A stretch of DNA of 51,840 nucleotides from Planctomycetota bacterium (GCA_016873115.1 VGYB01000011.1:1-51840), one strand, 5' to 3'; shown: positions 37,307 to 46,657, counted from the first letter of the stretch. Numbers and translations are program-made. Notes: generated by a model not told the origin, from the letters alone.

Positions 37307-38694
37307 GAGTCCCCGAGGAGCAGGCTCTTTCCGGTGTCGGCGAGCGGCAGGCGGATCGTGAATCGCGATCCCTTGCCCACCACGCTCTGGGCGTCGACCG
37401 CGCCCCCGTGAGCGAGCGCGATGTGCTTGACCAAGGCCAGCCCGAGGCCCGTGCCGCCGAGCTCGCGGCTGCGCGCCTTGTCCACGCGGTAGAAGCGCTC
37501 GAAGATCCTGGGCAGGTGCTTGGCCGGGATCCCGGGACCGTTGTCCACGACCTCGATCTCGACCACCTCGCCAGCGAGTCGCCCGGTGACCTCGACGCAC
37601 GAGCCGGTGGGCGAGTACTTGATCGCGTTCGAGACCAGATTCGTCACGGCCTGGTGGATGAGCGTGCCATTGGCGAAGGCGTGGATCCCGGGGCTGCACG
37701 AGACCGAGAGTTCGACCTGCTTGGCACGAGCAGCGTCGCCGAGTTCACCCTGCACGGCAGCGAGCACGGGGCTGAGCTCGAGATCCTCGAACTCAAGACC
37801 GGTCCGTGCATCCACTTGTTCCAGCGATGCCAGGCTCAGCAGGTCCTCGACGAGCATCGACAGGCGGCGCGTGTTGCGGTGGATGATCTCGATGAAGTGG
37901 CCAATCTGTGGGGGATCGTCGTAGCCGATCTGCTGCAGCGTCTCCACATAGCCCTTGATGTTCGTGATGGGCGTGCGGAGCTCGTGGCTGACGTTGGCGG
38001 CGAAGTCCGTGCGCATCGACTCGAGCCGCTTGAGCCGCGTGATGTCGTCGAGCACCACGAGCAGGCCATCGATGCGACCGTCGCCGCCGGGCAAAGGTTC
38101 GCTGGCGGCCTGCATGACGAGGTTCTCGATGCCTTCAAGCCGGATCTCGGCGCTCAGGTGCCCGTTCGCGGCCAGCGCTTCGCTCACGAATCGGCTCAAG
38201 TCCGGTTGGCGCGTCACTTGCTGGAGCAAGCGGCCACGGTAGTCCCCGGTGAGTCCGAGCAGTTGCTCGGCGATCCGATTCGCGCTGCGGATCCGCTGTT
38301 CGCGGTCGAGGGCGATCAGTCCGTTGCCGAGCGCTTCGAGGATCGCCTGCAGCTCGTCGCGCTCGACGGTCAGGCGGGAGATCGTCGTGGACACATCGCG
38401 CTGCGCCCGCCCGAGCGCACGGGAGACGCGGAACGCCTGGCCGCCCTGGGGCCGCTCGAACCGCGCGGGGAGACGGCCCTCGGCCATCGCGTCGAGCGCC
38501 GTCTCGATCATGCGCAGGTCACGCGCACGGATCGCGTGTCGCAAGACAATGGTCGCCGTCCCGCAGGCCAGGGCGGACGCGAGCAGCGGGCGAACGGGCG
38601 CGATGTCGGCCAGCGCTGCGATGCTCAAGGAGCCCGCAGCCACGAGCATGGCCCAGGACAGCGTGCGCAGCACCGGGGTTGGCACCGTGATCAT
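37303..38694 (-). CDS. phoR: Phosphate regulon sensor histidine kinase
   Basis: 463 residues: two N-terminal membrane segments (about 10-53), a PAS domain (about 110-220; LDREQRIRSANRIAEQLLG), the HisKA phospho-acceptor His237 (NVSHELRTPITNIKGY) and an ATPase domain (NAIKYSP, DNGPGI, GGTGLGLALVKH). Cognate kinase of PhoB, 32 bp downstream of phoB. It has its own -10-like TAGCCT (38706-38701) six bases before its ATG. Confidence 0.94.
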   Translation of the reverse strand: MITVPTPVLRTLSWAMLVAAGSLSIAALADIAPVRPLLASALACGTATIVLRHAIRARDLRMIETALDAMAEGRLPARFERPQGGQAFRVSRALGRAQRDVSTTISRLTVERDELQAILEALGNGLIALDREQRIRSANRIAEQLLGLTGDYRGRLLQQVTRQPDLSRFVSEALAANGHLSAEIRLEGIENLVMQAASEPLPGGDGRIDGLLVVLDDITRLKRLESMRTDFAANVSHELRTPITNIKGYVETLQQIGYDDPPQIGHFIEIIHRNTRRLSMLVEDLLSLASLEQVDARTGLEFEDLELSPVLAAVQGELGDAARAKQVELSVSCSPGIHAFANGTLIHQAVTNLVSNAIKYSPTGSCVEVTGRLAGEVVEIEVVDNGPGIPAKHLPRIFERFYRVDKARSRELGGTGLGLALVKHIALAHGGAVDAQSVVGKGSRFTIRLPLADTGKSLLLGDS

Positions 38695-38726
38695 GCGCGA
38701 AGGCTATCGCGCCAGCCGCAGCCGGT

Positions 38727-39428
38727 TCACTCAGTCAGGTCGTTCGGATCGCGGAAGCGATAGCCCACGCCGCGGACCGTCTGGACGCACTCGCCGAGGG
38801 TGCCGAGCTTGCGGCGCAGGGCGGTCATGTGCACATCGACGGTCCGGCTCGAGAGCACGGTGTTGCGGCCGTGCACCGCGCTGATGATCTGGTCACGGGT
38901 GCGGACGAAGCCCGGACGCAGCGCCAGGGCATGCAGGATCCCGAACTCGGTGACGGTGAGTTCGATCGTCTGGCCGTCGACGGTCACCATATGGCGCTCG
39001 CGGTCGATGAGCAGCCGGCCATGCACGAGGCCGATGCGCTCGGTAGGCTCGGTTGCGCCGATCTTGCGCAACGCGTTGCGCAGGCGTGCCATCAGGACGC
39101 GGGGACTGAAGGGCTTGGTGACGTAGTCGACGGCGCCCATCTCGAGGCCGGCCACGATGTCCGACTCCCCGCCGCGGGCGGTGAGCATGACGACCGGGAT
39201 CGCCTTGGTGCGGTCCTGGCCCTTCAGGCGGCGGCAGATCTCCAGCCCATCGAGGTCCGGAAGCATCAGGTCGAGCACGATGAGGTCGTAGCCCGTGCCC
39301 TGCACCATCTCGATCGCCTTGCGTCCATTGCGGGCCACGCTGACCTGCATGCCGTCACGCTCCAGGTGAAACTTCACCAGGTCAGCGATCTCGTGCTCGT
39401 CCTCGATGATCAAGGCACTCGCGGGCAT
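38727..39428 (-). CDS. phoB: Phosphate regulon response regulator, OmpR/PhoB family
   Basis: 233 residues: receiver domain with phospho-acceptor Asp53 (LIVLDLMLPDLDG), Thr83 and Lys105, and a C-terminal winged helix (TVTEFGILHALALRPG, RTVDVHMTALRRKLG, TVRGVGYRF). It activates pst-type promoters when phosphate is scarce. CATAAT (39440-39435) ends six bases before the ATG. Confidence 0.94.
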   Translation of the reverse strand: MPASALIIEDEHEIADLVKFHLERDGMQVSVARNGRKAIEMVQGTGYDLIVLDLMLPDLDGLEICRRLKGQDRTKAIPVVMLTARGGESDIVAGLEMGAVDYVTKPFSPRVLMARLRNALRKIGATEPTERIGLVHGRLLIDRERHMVTVDGQTIELTVTEFGILHALALRPGFVRTRDQIISAVHGRNTVLSSRTVDVHMTALRRKLGTLGECVQTVRGVGYRFRDPNDLTE

Positions 39429-39493
39429 GTGGGGATTATGGCGGGCTTGGCATGGTTGTCAGGTGTCCGGAGCGTGAAGAGTCGGTGAACCCT

Positions 39494-40603
39494 CTACGGC
39501 CGGATCGTGGTGGAGCAGCAGCCGGCGAGGTTGCGGCGTCCGGTGACGGCGGGCAGGCCGGGCGCGACGCCATCGAGGGCCAGCGCCCCGAGGATGGCCA
39601 TGGCCGCGGCTTCGCGGTAGGCGGCTGGCCACTCGGCGGCGGTCGGCGGGGGGCCACCGGGCAGGCCTTCACGGAGTGCCCCTTCCAGCGCGAGATTCAA
39701 CACGCCACCGCCGGCCAGCGCGAGATGCCGCACGCTGTGATCGCGAAGGGTGGCCACGATCGTGTGAGCGATCGCCGACACCGCCGTGGCGCAGGCATCG
39801 CTCGGGGCAAGGTGAGCGAGCATGGATGACGCGGTGGCCACGGATTCGTCGGCCGTGCCGAGGCTGCGTCCTGAGCCTGCCTGCGCCGAGAGGAACTTCA
39901 TGAGGTCCTCCTTGGCCGCGCTGTCGACCTTGCCCGAGTTGGCCGCACGACCATCCCAGTCGCACGGCTGGCCAAGTCGTGTGCGCGCGAGTTCATCGAG
40001 CAGCTGGTTGCACAGGCAGATGTCGAAGCCGCGCACGGCGGACGGATCGACTCCGCGGGGCGGAAGCACCGTGGCGTTGGCGAAGCCACCAAGGTTCACG
40101 ACCGCCGTGGGTGCCGCACCGGCGTACATGATGAAGTCGCTGGTGGGCGTGAGCGGGGCGCCTTGGCCACCGGCGGCAAGGTCAGCGCCGCGCAGGTCAT
40201 GCAGCACGGGCACGCCCAGCGCTTCGGCGACCGGCCACGGTGCACACAGTTGCAGCGAGACCGGGGGTGCGTGGTACAGCGTCTGACCATGCATGGCGAT
40301 CGCCACTGGTGCGGCGGCCGTGCGGGCGAGCGCGCGGAGCACCTGCACATGCGCGTGCGCCAGGTCGTGTCCGAGCTGGGCCAGGTGGCCTGCCGTCATG
40401 GGTTCCTGTCGAAGCGCCGATCGCACGCGCGCGGCCAGTCCCGGCATCGCATCGTCGTAGGGGAGCGAGGTGCCCGCCAGGAAGTGGGGGCGCATCGACC
40501 AGCCATGCCCTTCGATCGCAACGGCCGCCACATCGATGCCGTCGCAGCTCGTACCGCTCATGCAGCCGTGGATCACGCGCACCTCGCCGTCGCCTCGGGC
40601 CAT
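39494..40603 (-). CDS. anmK: Anhydro-N-acetylmuramic acid kinase
   Basis: Recycles cell-wall anhydro-MurNAc to MurNAc-6-phosphate. 369 residues of the sugar kinase/actin fold: GCMSGTSCDGIDVAAVAI (phosphate 1), AIAMHGQTLYH, VVNLGGFANATVLP and LALAGGGVLN. No murQ etherase is nearby. Start ATG 40603; the -10-like CACAAT (40615-40610) ends six bases before it. Divergent from the decarboxylase-like gene with 38 bp between start codons. Confidence 0.93.
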   Translation of the reverse strand: MARGDGEVRVIHGCMSGTSCDGIDVAAVAIEGHGWSMRPHFLAGTSLPYDDAMPGLAARVRSALRQEPMTAGHLAQLGHDLAHAHVQVLRALARTAAAPVAIAMHGQTLYHAPPVSLQLCAPWPVAEALGVPVLHDLRGADLAAGGQGAPLTPTSDFIMYAGAAPTAVVNLGGFANATVLPPRGVDPSAVRGFDICLCNQLLDELARTRLGQPCDWDGRAANSGKVDSAAKEDLMKFLSAQAGSGRSLGTADESVATASSMLAHLAPSDACATAVSAIAHTIVATLRDHSVRHLALAGGGVLNLALEGALREGLPGGPPPTAAEWPAAYREAAAMAILGALALDGVAPGLPAVTGRRNLAGCCSTTIRP

Positions 40604-40609
40604 GAGGGC

Positions 40610-40631
40610 ATTGTGGCAGAACCGTTACACT
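40610..40631. promoter_or_regulatory. Back-to-back leaderless promoters of anmK and the epimerase-type gene
   Basis: Minus-strand CACAAT (40615-40610) and plus-strand TACACT (40626-40631) are separated by ten bases inside a 38-bp gap. Each -35 region would fall around or inside the other's start, so the two promoters probably compete. Confidence 0.5.
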
Positions 40632-40641
40632 CGCGGGTCGC

Positions 40642-41613
40642 ATGCACAAGCGCATCCTCGTCACGGGCGGAGCGGGTTTTCTGGGCAGCCACCTGTGCGA
40701 ACGCCTCGTCGGGGACGGTCATGAGGTGACCTGCCTCGACAACCTCTTCACCAGCCAGAAGTCGAACATCGCGCACCTCCTGGGCAAGCCGAACTTCGAG
40801 TTCGTGCTCCACGACGTGGTCAATCCGTTTTTCTTCGAGGTCGACCAGATCTACAACCTGGCCTGCCCGGCGGCGCCCGGGCACTACCAGTACAACCCGA
40901 TCAAGACGATGAAGACCTCGTTCCTCGGGGCAATGAATTGCCTGGGCCTGGCCAAGCGACTTCGGGCCCGCATCTTCCAGGCGAGCACCAGCGAGGTCTA
41001 CGGTGATCCCGAAGTGCATCCACAGGTCGAGAGCTACCGGGGTTGCGTGAACCCGATCGGCCCGCGCGCCTGCTACGACGAAGGCAAGCGTGCGGCCGAG
41101 ACCCTGATGTTTGACTATCACCGCGTGCATGGGGTGCAGATCAAGGTCGCGCGCATCTTCAATACCTATGGCCCCCGCATGCATCCCTTCGATGGCCGCG
41201 TCGTGAGCAACTTCATCCGCCAGGGACTCGCCGGTGACACGATCAGCATGTTCGGCGACGGTTCGCAGACCCGGTCATTCTGCTATGTGAGCGACATGAT
41301 CGACGGGTTCCTGCGCCTGATGGACTCGCCAGCCGAGTTCACCGGGCCAGTCAACCTGGGCAACCCCACTGAGATCACGATCATGGAGTTGGTCAAGAAG
41401 ACCATCGCCATGACCGGCGGCAAGGCGCGCCTGGGTGCGAGCCGACCGCTGCCGCCGGATGACCCCAAGCAACGCAAGCCTGACATCACGCTGGCGAAGG
41501 AACGCCTCGGTTGGGAGCCCAAGATCCAACTCGCGGAAGGCCTGCAGTACACGATCGACTGGATGAAGTCGATCGACCTCCGCGATTTCCAAGCGCCAAC
41601 GCCCAACTACTGA
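40642..41613 (+). CDS. UDP-glucuronate decarboxylase-like NAD-dependent epimerase
   Basis: Extended SDR enzyme, 323 residues, likely making UDP-xylose for surface glycans. NAD motif [11 protein letters not shown] (9-19), [17 protein letters not shown], catalytic STSEVYGDP and Y-x-x-x-K in [14 protein letters not shown], all characteristic of UXS-type decarboxylases, then [26 protein letters not shown] (40626-40631) ends ten bases before the ATG. Confidence 0.9.
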   Translation: MHKRILVTGGAGFLGSHLCERLVGDGHEVTCLDNLFTSQKSNIAHLLGKPNFEFVLHDVVNPFFFEVDQIYNLACPAAPGHYQYNPIKTMKTSFLGAMNCLGLAKRLRARIFQASTSEVYGDPEVHPQVESYRGCVNPIGPRACYDEGKRAAETLMFDYHRVHGVQIKVARIFNTYGPRMHPFDGRVVSNFIRQGLAGDTISMFGDGSQTRSFCYVSDMIDGFLRLMDSPAEFTGPVNLGNPTEITIMELVKKTIAMTGGKARLGASRPLPPDDPKQRKPDITLAKERLGWEPKIQLAEGLQYTIDWMKSIDLRDFQAPTPNY

Positions 41614-41621
41614 GCAAAGCG

Positions 41622-42428
41622 ATGAACCCCTCGACGCTCACCTATGCCGGCTACCTCAAGGTGCATGAACTGCTCACCCTGCAGCAGCCGCTCTCGTCCG
41701 ATCCCGAGACTGGCCGGCCTGAGCATGACGAGATGCTCTTCATCGTCACCCATCAGGTCTACGAGCTGTGGTTCCGGCAGCAGTTGCACGAAGCGGATCG
41801 TCTGATGGACCGGCTTGTAGCCGGCGACTCCGTGCTCGCGTCCACCACGCTGAAGCGGATGCTCAGCATCCTGAAGACGATGGTGCTGCAGATCGATGTG
41901 CTCGAGACCATGACCCCCATTGACTTCCACTCCTTCCGGAGCTTCCTGTCGAGTGCAAGCGGATTCCAGAGCGCCCAGTTCCGCGAGTTCGAGTTCGTGC
42001 TCGGCAACAAGAATCCGCGCATGCTGTCATTCCAGCCCGAGGGTTCGCCGGAGCGCTCGGCCCTGGAGCGGCGCTTCGCCGCCCCGACGCTGTACGACGC
42101 CTTCGTCCGGTTCGTGGCTGCCCGTGGGCATGCGGTCCCGACCGAATTGCTGTCACGCGATGTGACCCAGCCGATGCAGGAGTGGCCAGCGTTCCAGGGG
42201 ACGATCCTTGATCTCTACCACCACCATGCGGCGGAACGGGGCATCTGCGAGTTGCTGGTGGACCTTGACGAGGGGATCCAGGAGTGGCGGTACCGCCATG
42301 TGAAGATGGTTGAGCGCACGATCGGATTCAAGCAGGGGACGGGTGGAAGCTCCGGTGCGGCCTACTTGCGTACCACCCTCTTCAACCCGCTCTTTCCCGA
42401 CCTCTGGGCGATCCGCACGAGGCTCTGA
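41622..42428 (+). CDS. Tryptophan 2,3-dioxygenase
   Basis: Heme enzyme opening the tryptophan indole ring to N-formylkynurenine. 268 residues: distal His56 (WFRQQLHEAD), substrate Arg121 (SGFQSAQFREFEFVLGNKN), heme ligand His226 (WRYRHVKMVERTIGFKQGTG) and GGSSGAAYLR. The start at 41622 begins MNPSTLTYAGYL eight bases after the upstream stop; a longer frame from 41511 overlaps that gene. No kynureninase or formamidase is adjacent. Confidence 0.94.
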   Translation: MNPSTLTYAGYLKVHELLTLQQPLSSDPETGRPEHDEMLFIVTHQVYELWFRQQLHEADRLMDRLVAGDSVLASTTLKRMLSILKTMVLQIDVLETMTPIDFHSFRSFLSSASGFQSAQFREFEFVLGNKNPRMLSFQPEGSPERSALERRFAAPTLYDAFVRFVAARGHAVPTELLSRDVTQPMQEWPAFQGTILDLYHHHAAERGICELLVDLDEGIQEWRYRHVKMVERTIGFKQGTGGSSGAAYLRTTLFNPLFPDLWAIRTRL

Positions 42429-42582
42429 GTCCCGCGGGTTCCGCAAGGCGCATGTCCGTGGCCGGCTCACGCGATCGCCCTGCCGCTGGGTGGGGTGGAA
42501 CCGACTTCGCCCCGTGGCCCGGTTCCCGAGGTCCGTGGCCACGACGCGAGAGATCAGTCACGGCGTCGAGCGCTGTCCGCAG
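42429..42582. other. 154-bp convergent gap
   Basis: Between the dioxygenase and the cysteine desulfurase ends. The only structure noticed is the 10-bp palindrome CGTGGCCACG (42534-42543) with a further CGTGGCC copy about 20 bp upstream; no T-tailed terminator was seen. Confidence 0.4.
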
Positions 42583-43749
42583 TCAGGCCGCTGGGGATCC
42601 GCTGCGCCGCAGGCGCTCGATGCATCCTGGGATCGTCTTGAGCGCATGGTCGATCTCGCGATCCGTGGTCATGCGGCTCACGCTCAGGCGGATCGTCCCG
42701 TGAGCGACAGGATCGGGAAGACCCATGGCGAGCAGCACCGGCGAAGGCTCCAGCGAGCCGCTGGAACACGCGGCACCCGCGCTGGCTGCCACACCACGCT
42801 CGGAGAGCAAGAGCAGGATGGCCTCGGCCTCGAGCCCGGGAAACGCGATGCTCGAGGTGTTCCAGAGTCGTGGCGAGGCGGCGGCGTTCACGATCGCATC
42901 GGGAACGGCTGCGACGATCGCCCGTTCGAGCGTGGCGATCATCGATCGACATGGTGCCGTGGCTGCCTCTCGGTCGATCCACATCCGAGCTGCCTCTGCC
43001 GCGACACCGAAGCCGACGATCCCGGCCACATTCTCGGTGCCGGCCCGGCGGCCAAGTTCCTGTGGGCCGCCCGGCAGGATCGACTCGATGGCTGCACCCG
43101 CGCGCGTCGCGATCGCACCAACGCCCTTGGGCCCGTGGAGCTTGTGGGCGCTGCAGGTCAGTGCATCGATCCCCAGCGTGGACCAGTTGGTCGCCTCGCG
43201 CCCGACCCACTGCACGGCATCCGTATGCAACACGACACCTGCGGTGCGGCAACGCGCAGCGACCTCGGCGATCGGCTGGACGACGCCGGTCTCGTTGTTG
43301 GCCCACATCAGGCTCAGCACGCTGATGGAGGCACCGTGGTCGGCAAGCAGCCTGTCGAGCGCGCCCAGATCGATCACGCCGTCCGGACGGTGGGCCAGCC
43401 AGTGGATCCGTGTGCCTCGGGCCTCAAGTGATTGCACGAGTTCGCGGACGGCGCTGTGCTCGAGCGCACTGGTCGCGATGGCGGGTCGTTCGGGCCGGGC
43501 GGCGATGGCACCAAGGATCACCCGTTGTACGGCTTCGGTACCGCCCGAGGTGAAGGTCACGGCGCGTGGTGCACAGCCGATGAGCCGCGCGACCTGCTCG
43601 CGCGCGAGTTCGAGGGCGTGCCGGGCCTCGACACCGGCACGGTGCACGCTGCTGGGGTTCGCCCACCGCTCACGCAGGCACGCTCCCATCGCCTCGATGA
43701 CCTCGGGCAGGGGATTCGTGGTGGCGTTGCAGTCGAGGTACGCCTGCAT
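42583..43749 (-). CDS. Cysteine desulfurase (NifS/IscS family)
   Basis: PLP enzyme taking sulfur from cysteine for Fe-S clusters or thio-modification. 388 residues: YLDCNATTNPLP, TSGGTEAVQ, PLP Lys203 (SAHKLHGPKGVGA), AGTENVAGIVGFG and active-site Cys328 (SAGAACSSGS). The N terminus DCNATT replaces the usual DxxATT, still consistent. It starts 3 bp after the pgi stop (TAGCCCATG), so it is probably translated from the pgi transcript. No iscU or mnmA is adjacent, so the acceptor is unknown. Confidence 0.93.
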   Translation of the reverse strand: MQAYLDCNATTNPLPEVIEAMGACLRERWANPSSVHRAGVEARHALELAREQVARLIGCAPRAVTFTSGGTEAVQRVILGAIAARPERPAIATSALEHSAVRELVQSLEARGTRIHWLAHRPDGVIDLGALDRLLADHGASISVLSLMWANNETGVVQPIAEVAARCRTAGVVLHTDAVQWVGREATNWSTLGIDALTCSAHKLHGPKGVGAIATRAGAAIESILPGGPQELGRRAGTENVAGIVGFGVAAEAARMWIDREAATAPCRSMIATLERAIVAAVPDAIVNAAASPRLWNTSSIAFPGLEAEAILLLLSERGVAASAGAACSSGSLEPSPVLLAMGLPDPVAHGTIRLSVSRMTTDREIDHALKTIPGCIERLRRSGSPAA

Positions 43750-43752
43750 GGG

Positions 43753-45402
43753 CTAGGTGGCCTTGGTTCGGAGCGAGCGGATCAGTGCTGAGGTGCTCGC
43801 ATCATGGGCTGGCTTCAGGTGGGGGTCGCTCATGTCGCGGATCACATCGATCGCCAGCGCCTTGCCGAGCTCGACACCCCACTGGTCGAAGGAATTGATC
43901 CCCCAGACGATGCCCTGAACGAAGGTCGAGTGCTCATAGAGCGCGATGAGCGCTCCAAGCGACCCCGGCGTGAGTTCCTCGGACCAGAGAAAGGAGCTGG
44001 GCCTGTTGCCGGGGAAGGTACGGTGCGGAACGAGCGATTCGGGCGTGCCCTCCGCGCGGACCTCGTCGGCCGTGCGACCGAAGGCGAATGCCTGCGCCTG
44101 GGCGATGGCATTCGCGTTGAGCAGCATGCGGTGACGCCCGAGCTGGTGGGCCGCGGTGCGGAAGGCGATGAAGTCCATGGGCACGACCGTCGTGCCCTGG
44201 TGGAGCATCTGGTAGAAGGCGTGCTGGCCGTTGGTGCCCGGCTCACCGAACACGATCGGGCAGGTGTGCCAGCCGACGCGCTGGCCGTGATCGTCGATGC
44301 GCTTGCCGTTGGACTCCATCATGAGCTGTTGCAGGTAGGCGGGGAAGCGCGCCAGGAGCTGCTCATACGGCAGGACCGCCAGCGCGGGCAGCTGCAGCAC
44401 GCTCGAGTTCCAGACACCGATCATGCCCATCAGGACCGCCAGATTCGATTCGAGCGGGCTCGTGCGGACATGCTCGTCCATGGCATGGAAGCCAGCGAGC
44501 ATGCCGCCGAAGGCGGATGGCCCGACGGCGATCATGGTGCTCAGGCCGATCGCGCTGTCCATGCTGTACCGGCCCCCGACCCAGTCCCAGAAGCCGAACA
44601 TGCGCTCCGGATCGATCCCGAAGGCCCGGACCCTGGCCGTGTTGGTGCTCACGGCGACGAAGTGCCTGCCCACGGCGCCCTCCCCGAGCGACGCGATGAT
44701 CCACTCCCGCGCACTCGCCGCGTTCTCCATGGTCTCCTGGGTGGTGAAGGTCTTGCTGCTGATGATGAACAGCGTTTGTGCGGGGTCGATGCCTGCCAGA
44801 GCAGTCGACAGGTCGTTGCCATCGACATTGCTGACGAAGCGGCAGTCGAGATCCCGCGAGCGCCAGGGCTCGAGCGCCTGATAGGCCATGGCAGGGCCGA
44901 GGTCGCTGCCGCCGATGCCGATGTTGACCACATGGCGGATGCGCTTGCCGGTCGCACCCGTCCACGCCCCGCGGCGGACGGCCTCGCTGAAGAGGCCCAT
45001 GCGTCGGAGCGTCTCCCGGACATCGGGCACCACATCGCGTCCGTCCACCAGCATCGTCGAGCCTGCGGGCGCCCGCAGCGCGACATGGAACACGGCGCGT
45101 CCTTCGGTCCAGTTGAGGCGCTCGCCGGCAAACATCGAGCTGATGCGCTCGGGGACCCGACGGTCGCGCGCGAGGTCGAGCAGCAGGGGCATCGTGTCCG
45201 TGTGCAGCAGCTGCTTGGACCAATCGAGGGTCCAGCCCGCACCGCTGGTGGTGCAGCGCGCAGCCCTGCCGGGTTCGGCGGCGAAGGCTCGCCGCAGATC
45301 GACGCGGCCCACCGCCGCATGGTGCATCACCAGGGCCTTCCACGCCTGCGCATCGGACAGCCGCGGTCGAAGGGCAGTGGGTGCTGCCGAAAGGTCACTC
45401 AT
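43753..45402 (-). CDS. pgi: Glucose-6-phosphate isomerase
   Basis: Interconverts glucose-6-phosphate and fructose-6-phosphate. 549 residues, the usual long bacterial form: NIGIGGSDLGPAMAYQAL, SSKTFTTQETMENA, FWDWVGGRYS, ESNGKRIDDHG and FGEPGTNGQHAFYQ. The start at 45402 (MSDLSAAP) was chosen because the -10 TACAGT (45415-45410) ends seven bases before it; an ATG 13 codons upstream lies before that box. Divergent from transaldolase. Confidence 0.96.
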   Translation of the reverse strand: MSDLSAAPTALRPRLSDAQAWKALVMHHAAVGRVDLRRAFAAEPGRAARCTTSGAGWTLDWSKQLLHTDTMPLLLDLARDRRVPERISSMFAGERLNWTEGRAVFHVALRAPAGSTMLVDGRDVVPDVRETLRRMGLFSEAVRRGAWTGATGKRIRHVVNIGIGGSDLGPAMAYQALEPWRSRDLDCRFVSNVDGNDLSTALAGIDPAQTLFIISSKTFTTQETMENAASAREWIIASLGEGAVGRHFVAVSTNTARVRAFGIDPERMFGFWDWVGGRYSMDSAIGLSTMIAVGPSAFGGMLAGFHAMDEHVRTSPLESNLAVLMGMIGVWNSSVLQLPALAVLPYEQLLARFPAYLQQLMMESNGKRIDDHGQRVGWHTCPIVFGEPGTNGQHAFYQMLHQGTTVVPMDFIAFRTAAHQLGRHRMLLNANAIAQAQAFAFGRTADEVRAEGTPESLVPHRTFPGNRPSSFLWSEELTPGSLGALIALYEHSTFVQGIVWGINSFDQWGVELGKALAIDVIRDMSDPHLKPAHDASTSALIRSLRTKAT

Positions 45403-45423
45403 GCCCCTGACTGTACCCCGTTG

Positions 45424-45436
45424 GTCGTCTGACGAC
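45424..45436. promoter_or_regulatory. Palindrome between divergent pgi and tal
   Basis: GTCGTC-T-GACGAC, a perfect 6-1-6 inverted repeat, lies between the pgi -10 (45415-45410) and the tal -10 (45452-45457), in the -35 region of both. It fits an operator shared by two sugar-phosphate genes. Confidence 0.5.
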
Positions 45437-45464
45437 TCCAAAGCTGAGGTGTAGAGTGACTCCC

Positions 45465-46529
45465 ATGAAGCAGACCGCCTTGCTGAACCTTCTCGGCCAG
45501 AGCTCCTGGCAGGACAACATCACTCGCCGGATGCTGGACGATGGCTCGCTCGGACGCACGATCGATGCGCTCGGCATCACCGGCCTGACCAGCAATCCGA
45601 CGATCTTCGAGAAGGCGATCGGGTCGGGTTCCGAGTACGACGCCCAGGTCAAGGCCTGCGCGGCGCGTGGGCTCGACGCCGATGCCACCTTCTTCGAACT
45701 GGCCCTGGAGGATCTCTGCCGGGCCTGCGATCTCTTCCTGCCGATCCATCGGCGGACCGGCGGCGTGGATGGTTGGGTGAGCCTTGAGGTGAGCCCGCTT
45801 CTGGCCAACGACACGCAGAGCACGGTCGAGGCGGCAACCGCCCTGCACGCGCGAGCCGGACGACCGAACCTCTACATCAAGGTGCCGGGCACGCCCGAGG
45901 GTCTGCCAGCGATCACGGAACTCATCGCGCGCGGCATCCCGATCAATGTGACGCTGCTCTTCGACATGGCGCAGTACGAAGCCACCGTGCTTGCCTACAT
46001 CAAGGGCCTCGAGCGGCGTGTGGCCGCGGGACTGCCGCCTGACACCTGCAGCGTGGCGAGCGTCTTCATCAGCCGCTGGGACAAGGCCACCGCAAGCCTG
46101 CCCGAGGGCCTGCGCAACCGGGTGGGCATCGCGATGGGGCGCGCGTGCTACGACCGGTTCCTCGACCTCTTCTCGGGTGATCGGTTCGAGGCCCTCCGGG
46201 CCAAGGGCGCGCGGCCGCAGCGCTTGTTGTATGCGAGCACCGGCACGAAGGACCCGGCCCTGCCGAAGTCGCTCTATGTCGAGGCCCTGTGCAGCCCTGG
46301 CACCGTGAACACCATGCCAGAGGATGCCCTGCACGGCTTGGCCAATGCGGGCACGCTCAAGGCATGCTTCACGCCCGGCGATCCAGCGACCGCTGAGGTG
46401 CTCAAGGGGGCGATGGCCAACGGCGTCGACCTGGCCAAGCTGGCCCACCAACTCCAGACCGAAGGCCGCGACGCCTTCATCGCCAGCTGGCATGCGCTCC
46501 TCAAGAGCATCCAGTCCAAGCGCGGGTGA
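45465..46529 (+). CDS. tal: Transaldolase
   Basis: Pentose phosphate pathway enzyme, 354 residues: TGLTSNPTIFEKAIGSGSEYD, Schiff-base Lys139 (LYIKVPGTPEG), NVTLLFDMAQYEA, YASTGTKDPALPKSLYVEAL. Length and pattern fit the longer transaldolase class. The ATG at 45465 was chosen: TAGAGT (45452-45457) ends seven bases before it and would overlap a GTG start three codons upstream. Confidence 0.95.
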   Translation: MKQTALLNLLGQSSWQDNITRRMLDDGSLGRTIDALGITGLTSNPTIFEKAIGSGSEYDAQVKACAARGLDADATFFELALEDLCRACDLFLPIHRRTGGVDGWVSLEVSPLLANDTQSTVEAATALHARAGRPNLYIKVPGTPEGLPAITELIARGIPINVTLLFDMAQYEATVLAYIKGLERRVAAGLPPDTCSVASVFISRWDKATASLPEGLRNRVGIAMGRACYDRFLDLFSGDRFEALRAKGARPQRLLYASTGTKDPALPKSLYVEALCSPGTVNTMPEDALHGLANAGTLKACFTPGDPATAEVLKGAMANGVDLAKLAHQLQTEGRDAFIASWHALLKSIQSKRG

Positions 46530-46544
46530 GTGTCACAAGCGAAA

Positions 46545-46570
46545 CCGCCCCGGGCGAGTGCCCGAGGCGG
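46545..46570. terminator. Hairpin between convergent tal and tRNA-Leu
   Basis: CCGCC-c-CGGGC, loop GAGT, GCCCG-a-GGCGG: two 5-bp stems with one mismatch. On the minus strand it is followed by TTTC, so it may end the tRNA transcript; it could also serve tal, though no T run follows on the plus strand. Confidence 0.6.
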
Positions 46571-46573
46571 GAA

Positions 46574-46657
46574 TGCGGTTGAGAGGACTTGAACCTCCAC
46601 GGGTTTTACCCCACTAGAACCTGAATCTAGCGCGTCTGCCAATTTCGCCACAACCGC
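46574..46657 (-). tRNA. tRNA-Leu (anticodon CAG)
   Basis: Minus strand. Seven-bp acceptor stem GCGGTTG/CAACCGC, anticodon stem CTAGA/TCTAG around loop TTCAGGT giving CAG (reads CUG), a long variable arm as expected for leucine, and T loop TTCAAGT. Discriminator A at 46574; CCA is not encoded. A TATGCT -10 lies at 46676-46671. Confidence 0.95.

Noticed and set aside
36646-38763. A 705-codon frame antisense to pstS and phoR
   Set aside because: Shadow of two well-identified genes on the minus strand.
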